Positions 1 through 8,539 of a DNA stretch of 12,231 bases are shown here, one piece after another. The position numbers and the translations under genes were made by a program. Numbering within the stretch: the stretch's first letter is position 1; each line of letters starts with the position of its first letter. Location: assembly GCA_016297325.1 (NCBI GenBank), contig JAEDGW010000081.1:1-12231 (forward strand), read 5' to 3'. This stretch comes from Coprococcus sp. GTDB taxonomy: Bacteria; Bacillota; Clostridia; Lachnospirales; Lachnospiraceae. The notes beneath the pieces are model-generated. The model ran no database searches, had not been told where the DNA came from, and saw nothing but the letters and a program-made list of their open reading frames with translations.

Positions 1-1321
1 ATGGATCTCCTGTGGTGAAGCCTGCATTTGCGGAGGTGTTCCACTGCATAGGTGTGCGTCCGTTGTCACGTCCCAGCAGGGCGAAGTATCTCATCATGTC
101 CTCACGCGCCACCAGACCGCTGTCCACGAACTGGTGATATGTGTTGAATATCTCTATGTCTCTGTAATCGTCAAGAGCTGTGAAATATATGTTGGTCATT
201 CCAAGCTCGTCACCCTGATAGATGAAAGGCGTGCCCTTCATGAGAAATGCCATGGTGGCTAGCATCTTTGCGCTCCTGGCTCTGTACATAGGAGAGTCGT
301 TGCCGAACCTTGACACGCATCTCGGCTGGTCGTGGTTGGTGAGGAACAGGCTGTTCCATGCCTTTCCGGCAAGCTTCATCTGCCAGCGGTTTAACACTTC
401 GCGAAGCTGCGGCAGAGTGACCTTTTTGTCATTCCATTTGCCGATAAATGGATCGCTGTTCAGCTCCACATGGTCGAACTGGAATACCATGTTCAGCTCG
501 CTTCCATCGTAGCTTGCATATTGGATGGCGTCAGCCGGTGTCACGCAGCCGGTTTCCCCGATGGATACTATATCGTATTTGTTCAGTACCTTTTCACGCA
601 TTTCCCTGAGATATGTATGAGCCAGAGGGCGGTTGGCCGTGCGGTCTGCAAATGAAGCGTACAGGCAGCCCGAATCCTTTACACCATCCTCAAAGCTTTC
701 TTTGCCGATGTAGGCGATAGCGTCCATGCGGAAACCGTCAATGCCCTTTTCGCACCACCAGCGCATGATATTGAAGACCTCTTCGCGGACCTTTTCATTT
801 GCCCAGTTGAGATCCGGCTGCTTCTCGGCGAACAGATGAAGATAGTATTGGCCGGCCAGCTCATCCTTTTTCCATGCTGAACCGCCAAATACAGCGCCCC
901 AGTTGTTCGGAGGAAGGTCGTCTATTCCATCTCTCCATATATAGTAATCCCTGTATGGATTGTCTTTGCTCTTTCGGCTCTCTACGAACCATGGGTGCTC
1001 GTCTGAGGTGTGATTGGCTACGAGATCCATCACGATCTTAAGTCCTCTTGCGTGTGCCTCAGACAGCAAATGTTCAAAGTCTTCCATAGTTCCAAAGTCG
1101 GACATAATGGAGTAGTAGTCCGATATATCATAGCCGTTGTCAGCATTTGGCGACTCGTATATAGGTGTGAGCCATATCACGTCGATGCCGAGTTCCACCA
1201 GATAATCAAGTCTGCTTATAATTCCGGGGATATCCCCGATGCCATCCCCATTGGAATCCATGAAGCTGCGGGGATATATCTGATATATTACAGCTTCCTT
1301 CCACCATGGGCGTTTTTCCAT
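1..1321 (-). CDS. malL: GH13 oligo-1,6-glucosidase / alpha-glucosidase, 3' end outside window
   Basis: Cytoplasmic alpha-glucosidase releasing glucose from the non-reducing end of short malto- or isomalto-oligosaccharides. About 440 codons are visible of the roughly 550 usual for the family; the frame is open to the window edge, so the gene is cut by the window and not broken. Seen from the N terminus: the DSNGDGIGD loop (about residues 22-30), region I DLVANH (99-104), QPDLNW (168-173), region II GFRMD with nucleophile Asp200, acid/base Glu256 in SIGE, and NHD with Asp331. These positions nearly coincide with those of Bacillus oligo-1,6-glucosidase. The residue after the nucleophile is Ala201; Val there is linked to alpha-1,6 preference, so alpha-1,4 activity is possible. 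No signal peptide. Start chosen because GGGAGG lies 5 nt upstream. It follows the yhgE-like gene by 21 bp, probably in one transcript. The family call is firm; the symbol is only a best guess. Confidence 0.9.
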   Translation of the reverse strand, partial: MEKRPWWKEAVIYQIYPRSFMDSNGDGIGDIPGIISRLDYLVELGIDVIWLTPIYESPNADNGYDISDYYSIMSDFGTMEDFEHLLSEAHARGLKIVMDLVANHTSDEHPWFVESRKSKDNPYRDYYIWRDGIDDLPPNNWGAVFGGSAWKKDELAGQYYLHLFAEKQPDLNWANEKVREEVFNIMRWWCEKGIDGFRMDAIAYIGKESFEDGVKDSGCLYASFADRTANRPLAHTYLREMREKVLNKYDIVSIGETGCVTPADAIQYASYDGSELNMVFQFDHVELNSDPFIGKWNDKKVTLPQLREVLNRWQMKLAGKAWNSLFLTNHDQPRCVSRFGNDSPMYRARSAKMLATMAFLMKGTPFIYQGDELGMTNIYFTALDDYRDIEIFNTYHQFVDSGLVAREDMMRYFALLGRDNGRTPMQWNTSANAGFTTGDP

Positions 1322-1342
1322 ATGTGCCTCCCGAGTTGTTAA

Positions 1343-3460
1343 TTATATAAATAAACCTGATTTTTCCTTGCTGCGCTCCATCTTGTCAAGGAGCTTGGCA
1401 CAAGGTTTAGCCAGAAGAAGACCGATCACCGCTGATATAGCAACATATATCAGTAGTGTTGCCAGGCATTTGCCATATGTATCCTGGTACATTCCGGCAA
1501 CGCATTCCCTCAGGGCGTTCATGCAATATGAGAATGGCATGAATTTGTAGAGGGCTCTGTACACTGACGGAAGCACTTCCACAGGGAAGGTTCCGCCGGC
1601 TCCTGCAACCTGGATAACCATGATCACCACGGCGATGGCTTCACCTACGTTGCCGAAGGCTACAGTGAGAGAGTATATCAGAAATGTAAATACAAAGCTC
1701 GTCATCATGGCGGCCAGGGTAAATGCTATTGGATGCTTACATTGTATGTCTACATAGAACAGGTCGCCCATTACGGTGATGATTGTCTGCACCTGTCCGA
1801 TGACGAAGAAGTTCAGGTACCTTCCGAAGAACTTCTGGTATGGCTTCACGCCCTCGAGTTCCTCATTGTCTTTGACTTTGACGTGTATGAGTGCCACAAG
1901 TATGAGTGCACCAACCCACAGTGCAAGGACTGTGTAAAAAGGTGCCATGGCTGAACCATAATTTGTGATTTCATAGATAGCAACTGTGTTCATCTGTACA
2001 GGAGATGATATGAAATCCACGATGATCTGCGGGTTATCTTTGATGGCATTCATGAACTCCTGATATTTTCCGCTTGATGTTATATCTTGTATGTCTGTGA
2101 TGATCCTGTTTATATTACTCTGAAGATCCTTTAGACAGTTTATGGTTGTCTCGATATCATTTGATCCTGATTTGAGTATATTCTGATATTCGGTCAGGGT
2201 TTTGCTGATGTCGTTGAAGTTTCCCGGTACGCCGGACAATATTGTCTGTGCCTGAGACAGAGACGCACTGATATCATTCAGGGATCCTTTAAGTTCTGGG
2301 GCAAGTTCGTCATTTATTGCTGATTTCACTGAGGCTATATATTCCTGGCAATTGCTTATATCTGACAAAATCGTGTCCTTCATATTGGTAAAATCTGAAT
2401 CGGATATGCTGGAGTCATCTGTAAGCTGCTTGATATCTTTATTTAATTTATCAAATTGGGCTTTAGCCTCTGCTACAGTCTGTGATCTGCTTTCAAGCAG
2501 GTTCGCAATAGTATCAAGAACGTTGCTGCTGAGAACATCTGTTATATCTGAACCTTTTGAGACAGGCTCCAGGGAACTTTCACGTTTTATGGAGCTCACC
2601 GTGTCCTTCAGATCATTAAGTTTATTATTTATAGTGTCCAGCCCGGTATTTAATAAAGAGACCCCGGTGTCTGCCACATTGCTGCTAATCTTTGCACTGT
2701 CGCCGAGATTGCCAAGACTTTTGGCACCACTTGAGGCCATACTACCTATTCCGGGGAATAAAAGTTTCGTTGTATCTATGGCATCTGAGGAAGATTCTGT
2801 GAGCAGCTCAAATGTATTCATCATGTATATATAATTGTCAAGTGTTGATGATATCTGGTTCAGTTTGCTTTCAAAACCGGCAACTATATCAGCTCCATCG
2901 ATATTGTTTCCTGACAGATAATCCCCGGCATTTGCAAAAATCTCTGTGAGTGTGCTTATAAGTTTGGTATTTATCTCATTTTGGACTGTTGTCTTGACTT
3001 TGCCGGTTATCTTGGTTGCAATTGCATTCTTTTTACTATTTTCATAGTATTCAATATCTGGATTAACGATGTTGCCGGACAATATGCTGAGCATATTCTG
3101 GGTAAAATCTTTTGGTATAATTATTCCGGCATAACAATCTCCGCTTGCTATAAGCTCGAGGGCTTCTGCTTTGCTGCTTGTAAATGTCCAGTCGATGGTG
3201 TTGTTATTTTCCAGGCTTTCCGTGACCATGTCTCCGATGGTGAGTTGTATACCGCTCATGTCCATACCTTCATCTTCTGAATAAACAGAAATTTTCATAA
3301 GAGAGGTTGCTGACTCTCCATATGGATCCCAATTGGACATGATGTTAAACCATGCATACAGGGATGGGATAATACACAGACCCATGACGATGGAGAGAGC
3401 TACAACATTTGTGGTTATTTTTTTGAGGTCGGATATATATACGCGCCAGATGTTTTTCAT
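1343..3460 (-). CDS. YhgE/Pip family membrane protein (second paralogue)
   Basis: A 705-residue membrane protein of the YhgE/Pip family, which carries an ABC-2-permease-like C-terminal membrane domain but no ATPase. Seen: one N-terminal TM segment (about residues 17-38) ending in the WFNIMSNWDPYGES signature; a long extracytoplasmic region rich in Ser/Asp/Leu/Ile with predicted helical, coiled-coil-like stretches (about 60-490); then five hydrophobic segments (about 506-526, 546-568, 577-600, 606-628, 667-685) with GGTFPVEVLP and PFSYCMNALRE between the last ones. Family knowledge: Lactococcus Pip and Bacillus YueB serve as phage receptors, and EsaA belongs to type VII secretion systems; the native transport role of YhgE is poorly defined. 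Its ATG overlaps the preceding gene's stop in ATGA, and AAGGAGG lies 7 nt upstream inside that gene, so translation is probably coupled. It shares signatures with the paralogue at 4127-6268 but the middle regions have diverged. Confidence 0.9.
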   Translation of the reverse strand: MKNIWRVYISDLKKITTNVVALSIVMGLCIIPSLYAWFNIMSNWDPYGESATSLMKISVYSEDEGMDMSGIQLTIGDMVTESLENNNTIDWTFTSSKAEALELIASGDCYAGIIIPKDFTQNMLSILSGNIVNPDIEYYENSKKNAIATKITGKVKTTVQNEINTKLISTLTEIFANAGDYLSGNNIDGADIVAGFESKLNQISSTLDNYIYMMNTFELLTESSSDAIDTTKLLFPGIGSMASSGAKSLGNLGDSAKISSNVADTGVSLLNTGLDTINNKLNDLKDTVSSIKRESSLEPVSKGSDITDVLSSNVLDTIANLLESRSQTVAEAKAQFDKLNKDIKQLTDDSSISDSDFTNMKDTILSDISNCQEYIASVKSAINDELAPELKGSLNDISASLSQAQTILSGVPGNFNDISKTLTEYQNILKSGSNDIETTINCLKDLQSNINRIITDIQDITSSGKYQEFMNAIKDNPQIIVDFISSPVQMNTVAIYEITNYGSAMAPFYTVLALWVGALILVALIHVKVKDNEELEGVKPYQKFFGRYLNFFVIGQVQTIITVMGDLFYVDIQCKHPIAFTLAAMMTSFVFTFLIYSLTVAFGNVGEAIAVVIMVIQVAGAGGTFPVEVLPSVYRALYKFMPFSYCMNALRECVAGMYQDTYGKCLATLLIYVAISAVIGLLLAKPCAKLLDKMERSKEKSGLFI

Positions 3461-4086
3461 GGTAATTCCTCCTTAGTCTCAACTTTTCCGTTATCCTGAG
3501 ATCCGTCGATAGGTGCATCCTGGCTGACTGTGCTATGACCTTCAGATTCTGTATTATTGTTGTCTGCTTTTGAATCATCTGTAGATTTCATCTCGGCTGC
3601 GACTGCCTCGGCAGCTTCAGTTATCTTGTTCTGGACTGCGGTAACCTGATCGTGTATGTCGGTCTTCACATTTGTTATCATGTTATCCAGTTTTTTCTTT
3701 GGCGAAGATACTTTGGTGTAGATGCTGTCGATATCGATCAGGCTGTCTATGGCTTCATCAGAATTTTGGAGTGAGTTGACCATTTCCTGGATCTTATAGT
3801 CGGAGTATTCAACGTGTATCAGGTAAGCTGCAATTATGAATAGACTGGCTATCCACATAACCAGGAATATGATCTTGGAGCTTCCTGTCAGAAAAAGAAG
3901 TATAAGGAAAAATGCCGGTACGGTAAATATGCACTTTATGCCGGTTTTTATCTTCTTAATATTTTCTGCATGGGCATTGTCCCTGAATTCCAGGACCTGT
4001 GACAGTATCTTGTCATTTGTCTGGTCTGCTCCGCTGTTGTCTGGAATAGAGCCGGAAGCAATATTAGTGTTCGATTGGTTGTCCAT
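3457..4086 (-). CDS. Small two-TM protein between two YhgE paralogues, function unknown
   Basis: A 209-residue protein I do not recognise by name. Seen: a polar Asn/Ser/Asp-rich N terminus (1-25), an amphipathic charged stretch (26-50), two adjacent TM segments (about 51-67 and 71-92), a helical region with heptad-like spacing (about 95-170), and a low-complexity acidic, Ser/Thr/Asn/Gln-rich C-terminal tail (about 170-209). No signal peptide is evident. The start is supported by AGGAGG 8 nt upstream. It lies 40 bp after the first YhgE-like gene and overlaps the second by 4 bp (ATGA), so all three are probably co-translated. The inference is an accessory subunit or scaffold for the two YhgE-like proteins. 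The short TM hairpin plus coiled coil fits a partner protein, but no catalytic residues are visible. Confidence 0.82.
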   Translation of the reverse strand: MDNQSNTNIASGSIPDNSGADQTNDKILSQVLEFRDNAHAENIKKIKTGIKCIFTVPAFFLILLFLTGSSKIIFLVMWIASLFIIAAYLIHVEYSDYKIQEMVNSLQNSDEAIDSLIDIDSIYTKVSSPKKKLDNMITNVKTDIHDQVTAVQNKITEAAEAVAAEMKSTDDSKADNNNTESEGHSTVSQDAPIDGSQDNGKVETKEELP

Positions 4087-4126
4087 TGTTGAAACCTCCT
4101 ATAATATAGTAGATATGAAAATCTTT

Positions 4127-6268
4127 CTACATCATATCCGTGTCTTCCATTCTCTTTTCGATGAAATGCGTGATCCTGATAAATGGCTTTCTTATGATCA
4201 GTCCAATGACAAGCGCAACAGCTATGAATATAGAAAGCTCTGCCAGGTATATAAACAAGTCACCGTGGTACATTCCGCCGATACATTCACGCATAGCGTT
4301 TATTGCATATGGGAAAGGGAAGAATATATAAGCCTGCCTAAAGAAGCCTGGGAGAGCTTCGATAGGGTATGTTCCGCCACTTCCTGCGATCTGAAGTACC
4401 ATGATTACAACGGCCAGTGCCTTTCCGATATCGCCAAATGATATGGTTAGTGAATATATCAGTATTGAAAATGTCAGTCCGGTTATAGCACCAACTGCCC
4501 AGAAGGCAAAAGGATGCAGAGATTGTATCTTCAGTATGTATAGATCACCAAGAACGATGATAAGCACCTGTATCTGAGAAAGCAGGAAGAAGATGAGATA
4601 TCTTCCAAAAAATAATTGGTGTGGACGGGCTTCTTTCAGATAATCCGCCTCCCCCACGTGTACTTTCATGAGCGAGACGAGGATAGTCATACCCACCCAT
4701 ATTGCCAGAACAGAATAGAAAGGAGCCATGGAAGAACCATAGTTTGCAATCTTATAGTAGTAGTGTTCCTCAACTGTAACCGGCTTTGACAGGAATGAGG
4801 CGAGTGCTTCGGAATCGCCATTCAGGAATGAAACTATCATATCCGTAACTTCGCTGTCTGAAGCTTTGTTTATCTGTTCTATCGCATTTGCAATCTTGCC
4901 GCGAATGTCCCCTATAAGGTCTGACAGATCTGACAGGCTTGTGTTCATGGAGTCAATAGTTCCTTTATAATTGTCAAATACTGTGCTTGTGGCGGATATT
5001 GTGTCGTTTAAAGTATTTAACAGATTCTGCGCGTTTAACAGAGCATTTTTGATATTCAGCATGATGCTGTCCATGTCTGGAATGATCTGATTGGTGAATG
5101 TATCATCAACTGTTCCTATGGACTGGGCTATCTCTGATAGTTTTGAGTTGAGTGCAGTTTCTGCATCATCAAGAGCTGATGTATCAAATTTGTCTATCGT
5201 ATCCTGTGTGAGAGTCTGGATCTTGTCTACTTCGACCTTCAATTTGTCAAGTCTGTCAAGGGCAGATGACATGGCGTCAGTTTTGCTTATTTCGAGACTT
5301 CGTATAAAACTGTCAACGGCATCCAGCTTTTTCTTTAGATCGTCTGCGTCGCTTTTGATGTTTTCAAGGTCTTCGGAGATATCATCGGCATCTGACTTTA
5401 TCTGTGCCAGTTTTGCTGAGTTTTCGAGGTCAGATATATTGCCTGCAATATCGTCCATACTTGCCTGAAGAGTGCTCTTGATCTGATAATATGTTGAGCC
5501 GGTGGAGTCCAGATCTGATATGCTGGAATCGATTGCGGCATTTGCCTGAGATATGAGTTTCCCGCTCTTGTCAGTTACATCCTTAAGCTTGTCATTTGAT
5601 TTTAACTTTTTATTTGCTTCGATTATGGAGCCTATTGTTTTCTGGTAGCTTGCCAGATTGGCGTCCACAGTCTGGAGTGAGCTGACAAAGTCGTTGCCGG
5701 AGAGAGCTGCAGCCAGATCCCCGTCTGAGGCATCTATATCTGAGATAAGCTCCTGTGAGACTGCCTTTATGTATGTTTCGTTTATGCTTGTTTTTAACGT
5801 TGATACAGCAGTGTCCGTGATTTTAGGTGCTACAGCATTTTTCTTCTCATTTTCGTAATATGTGAAGCTCGGGTTTACAAAGTTATCCGTGAGAGCATTG
5901 AACATATTATATGAGAAATCGGAGCCGATGACGATGGCAGCATAGTAGTCTCCGGATTTTACGCCGTCTATGGCTGTGGCTTCCGAATCTGGAAATACCC
6001 AGCCGATGCTGGTCTGGCTTTTCAGTTTGTCTACCACGGACTGCCCCATGTTCACCGTACCCACGCTGTCATCAGTGTATCCTTCGTCCAGGTTTACTAC
6101 GGCTATGTTTATGTTGCCCGTATTGGCATATGGATCCCAGTTTGCAAATATGTTGAACCATGCGTATAGCGCGGGCAGTATGCAGAGGCCAATTGCAAGA
6201 ACGATTGTGAGTATGCTTTTTCTAATTCCAATAAGATCATTTTTAAAAATCGTTAATATAGTTTTCAT
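4127..6268 (-). CDS. YhgE/Pip family membrane protein (first paralogue)
   Basis: A 713-residue YhgE/Pip-type membrane protein with the same plan as the paralogue at 1343-3460. It has an N-terminal TM (about residues 18-40) followed by WFNIFANWDPY, an extended Ser/Asp/Lys-rich region (about 60-500) with long coiled-coil-prone stretches such as DDISEDLENIKSDADDLKKK, and five C-terminal hydrophobic segments beginning at about residue 514. The region between the last segments carries GGTYPIEALP and PFPYAINAMRE. It is the ABC-2-type permease fold without an ATPase. The start codon lies 3 bp after the proA stop; AAGGA sits 10 nt upstream inside the proA 3' end, so expression is tied to proA. The proline link may only reflect co-transcription. 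A surface role such as phage receptor or envelope export is known for relatives, but nothing here shows which applies. Confidence 0.9.
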   Translation of the reverse strand: MKTILTIFKNDLIGIRKSILTIVLAIGLCILPALYAWFNIFANWDPYANTGNINIAVVNLDEGYTDDSVGTVNMGQSVVDKLKSQTSIGWVFPDSEATAIDGVKSGDYYAAIVIGSDFSYNMFNALTDNFVNPSFTYYENEKKNAVAPKITDTAVSTLKTSINETYIKAVSQELISDIDASDGDLAAALSGNDFVSSLQTVDANLASYQKTIGSIIEANKKLKSNDKLKDVTDKSGKLISQANAAIDSSISDLDSTGSTYYQIKSTLQASMDDIAGNISDLENSAKLAQIKSDADDISEDLENIKSDADDLKKKLDAVDSFIRSLEISKTDAMSSALDRLDKLKVEVDKIQTLTQDTIDKFDTSALDDAETALNSKLSEIAQSIGTVDDTFTNQIIPDMDSIMLNIKNALLNAQNLLNTLNDTISATSTVFDNYKGTIDSMNTSLSDLSDLIGDIRGKIANAIEQINKASDSEVTDMIVSFLNGDSEALASFLSKPVTVEEHYYYKIANYGSSMAPFYSVLAIWVGMTILVSLMKVHVGEADYLKEARPHQLFFGRYLIFFLLSQIQVLIIVLGDLYILKIQSLHPFAFWAVGAITGLTFSILIYSLTISFGDIGKALAVVIMVLQIAGSGGTYPIEALPGFFRQAYIFFPFPYAINAMRECIGGMYHGDLFIYLAELSIFIAVALVIGLIIRKPFIRITHFIEKRMEDTDMM

Positions 6269-6271
6269 TAT

Positions 6272-7678
6272 TTACAAATCCTTAAAGTGAAAGTGTTTCT
6301 TTCCCGTTGCGTAATCATCTACAATCTGACCGTGTCCGTATAGCTTGTATTTGTATGTGACAAGTCCCTCAAGTCCGACAGGGCCTCTTGCGTGGATTTT
6401 GCTTGTGCTTATTCCAACCTCTGCGCCAAATCCATATCTGAATCCGTCGGCAAATCTTGTTGAGCAGTTCTGGTATACTCCGGCAGAGTCCACAAGCTGC
6501 ATGAAGAGGGCAGCGGTGTCTGCGTTTTCGGTCACTATACAGTCTGTGTGGTGTGAACCGAAGTGGTTGATGTGTGAGATGGCCTCCTGTATATCGCTCA
6601 CGATCTTGACCGAGAGGATCATGTCGAGGTATTCGGTGTTGAAATCATCGTCCCCCATGATCTCGCAGCTGGACTGTCTGTCTGCTGTGCTATTTGAATC
6701 TGCGGTGTTTGCTTTTTCGTTGTCTGCTGCGCTATTTGAATCTGTGGTGTTTGCTGTTGTGCTTTCTTCATGCTGATTTATATTGCATTCAGCCTGGTTG
6801 ATGATGCGGGCTGCATCAGCTGTTCCGCGAAGTTTTACACCGTGCTCCATAAGAGCCTTTGCTATGGCTGGGAGCATCTCCTCTGCCACGTCTTTATGTA
6901 TGAGAAGAGTCTCTGTTGCGTTGCAGGCGGCGGTGTACTGAGTCTTGGCGTCTATGATGATAGGGATTGCCTTCTCAAGATCCGCATCCTTGTCAATGTA
7001 TGTGTGGCAGATTCCGTCTGCGTGTCCCATGACAGGAATCTTGGTGTTGTTCATGATGTACTGCACAAATGCATTTGAACCTCTAGGAATGAGCAGATCC
7101 ACTGACTTGTTGCATGACAGAAGCTCATCGATCTCGTTGTGCTGGCTTGCCTGGAGCATACAACCCTCAGGTGCTCCATTTGCAACGGCGGTGCTGTAGA
7201 TCACATCGAAGAGTGCCTTGTTGGTGTTGGCAGTCTCCTTGCCACCCTTAAGTACGGCACAGTTGCCGCTCTTGATACACAGGGATGATATCTGAACCAG
7301 TGCGTCTGGTCTTGCCTCGAATATAATTCCGATGACACCGATAGGGCATGATACCCTCTGCAGAACCAGCCCCTCGTCAAGTTCTCTCTTAAGCTGGATC
7401 TGTCCAACTGGGTCAGGAAGCTTTATGAGCTCATCGATGCCATTTGTCACATCGTCAAGCTTGTGCTCGTCAAATTTCAGTCTCTTCTTGACTGACGCTG
7501 CGATCCCGTTCTCCTCAGCGGCTGCCATATCCTTAGCATTTGCCGCAAATATCTCATCTTTGTGTGCGATGAGAGCGTCCTTTACGTGAGCGAGTATATT
7601 GTTTCTTGTATCCTCAGACAGCGCAGCCATCTTGTAACTGTCGGCCTTCATGATGCTTGTAGCTTCCTGCATGTTCAT
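6272..7678 (-). CDS. proA: Glutamate-5-semialdehyde dehydrogenase (gamma-glutamyl phosphate reductase) with repeat-rich insert
   Basis: Second enzyme of proline synthesis from glutamate: NADPH-dependent reduction of gamma-glutamyl phosphate to glutamate-5-semialdehyde, in the cytoplasm. The whole fold is recognisable: GVIGIIFEARPD (114-125), SGNCAVLKGGKE (137-148), LIPRGS (196-201), the catalytic Cys252 in TAACNATETLL, EYLDMILSVKIV (349-360), and RFADGFRYGFGAEVGIST (408-425). At 468 residues it is about 50 longer than typical ProA. The excess is a Ser/Thr/Asn/Asp/Ala-rich stretch at about 296-340, where the DNA holds a 42-bp in-frame repeat. Flanking motifs are intact, so the enzyme is probably active. 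The start is supported by AAGGAG 9 nt upstream; a second Met at codon 3 is an alternative. No proB lies beside it; instead a YhgE-like gene follows after 3 bp. I could not call a convincing promoter upstream. Confidence 0.95.
   Translation of the reverse strand: MNMQEATSIMKADSYKMAALSEDTRNNILAHVKDALIAHKDEIFAANAKDMAAAEENGIAASVKKRLKFDEHKLDDVTNGIDELIKLPDPVGQIQLKRELDEGLVLQRVSCPIGVIGIIFEARPDALVQISSLCIKSGNCAVLKGGKETANTNKALFDVIYSTAVANGAPEGCMLQASQHNEIDELLSCNKSVDLLIPRGSNAFVQYIMNNTKIPVMGHADGICHTYIDKDADLEKAIPIIIDAKTQYTAACNATETLLIHKDVAEEMLPAIAKALMEHGVKLRGTADAARIINQAECNINQHEESTTANTTDSNSAADNEKANTADSNSTADRQSSCEIMGDDDFNTEYLDMILSVKIVSDIQEAISHINHFGSHHTDCIVTENADTAALFMQLVDSAGVYQNCSTRFADGFRYGFGAEVGISTSKIHARGPVGLEGLVTYKYKLYGHGQIVDDYATGKKHFHFKDL
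6679..6762. repeat. 42-bp in-frame tandem repeat, two copies, inside proA
   Basis: Two adjacent 42-bp units (6679-6720 and 6721-6762). The first 35 bp of each differ at only two positions; the last 7 bp have drifted. Since 42 is a multiple of three, the reading frame is kept, and the repeats encode the related peptides TADSNSTAD and TTDSNSAAD within the ProA insert. This pattern fits slippage or unequal recombination inside a tolerated surface loop. Confidence 0.85.
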
Positions 7679-8308
7679 AGTTTTGTTCTCCTTTATAAAA
7701 TGTTGTATTTAGAATTTTGTTCGTGATCTTGTTCACAGTGTTGTAAAGTCTCTGTTTGTTTTTATTGTAAAATCATGTGTTTGTTCTTATGTAGATTTTT
7801 ATATGTGTCTTGATTTGTAGCTTTTAGTGGCTTTATTGTGCTTGTGTCTTTGTTCGAGTTTTAGTTTGTGTCTTTATTTGTGTCTTAGTTATTGTTTTTA
7901 CTTGTGGTGTTGTTTATGTTCCGGCTCATAAGGATATAATCCACTTCATATTACCACAAGTTTGGGGCGGTGACTACAGGGAAGGCGAGATGTAAGGTAG
8001 CGAGATGCTTTACGGTGGTGTTAAGTGAGTCGATTGAAGGAGATGTATAATGGTCAGTAACAAGCTATTTATCCTGTGATGTTAGTTACTGAGCGGTCAA
8101 ACGTTGATTCATGATTGAACGATAACGAGTCGTTTTTCTGTGGTGGGAAATTAAATTTTGAAAGTGCGTAAGTTTTTATCTTTTTATGCTAAATCAGAAC
8201 AAAAGCATACAATCCAATATCTAATTATCGCTTTAGAAAGAAAACAAGCTGAAAAGAGATAATCTTATGCACTAAATGAAAAGAATGATATGAAAAGCGA
8301 AAAGCCCC

Positions 8309-8466
8309 AAAATTGAGAAAACCGAAACTGAGGAAAAACCAAAACCGAGAAACGCAAAACTGAGGAAAAACCAAAACCGAGAAACGCAAAACTGAGGAAA
8401 AACCAAAACTGAGAAACGCAAAACTGAGGAAAAATCAAAAATGAGAAACGCAAAAATGCGAATGTC
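8309..8466. repeat. Five-copy 32-bp tandem repeat (minisatellite)
   Basis: Head-to-tail units at 8309-8340, 8341-8372, 8373-8404, 8405-8436 and 8437-8466 (the last is 30 bp). Units two and three are identical; unit four has two changes; the outer units have drifted more. Each unit is itself two related halves of about 16 bp, built on AAAACYGAGAAACGC and AAAACTGAGGAAAAACC. There are no spacers, so this is not a CRISPR array. The plus strand is A-rich and nearly free of T, and the array forms no obvious hairpin. It ends about 75 bp upstream of the -35 of the XRE gene promoter. Confidence 0.92.
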
Positions 8467-8539
8467 ATAAAGCATAAAATAAGAAAAACAACGAATAAAA
8501 AGCAAAGTAAAACTTTTTTAAAAACTAATTACAACTTTG

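Noticed and set aside
3345..3578. 77-residue minus-strand ORF across the junction of the two-TM gene and the second YhgE gene
   Set aside because: Shadow frame of two well-supported coupled genes, without its own ribosome binding site.
7715..7740. GTGA/TCAC dyad upstream of proA as an operator
   Set aside because: Only four-base arms and no promoter recognised beside it; within chance expectation.
8309..8466. CRISPR array
   Set aside because: Units are directly adjacent with no variable spacers, and no cas genes are present.
8265..8505. Two overlapping Phe/Ser-rich minus-strand ORFs across the repeat array
   Set aside because: They are open only because the tandem array lacks stops in those frames; the 32-bp period is not a multiple of three, and there is no ribosome binding site or coding character.
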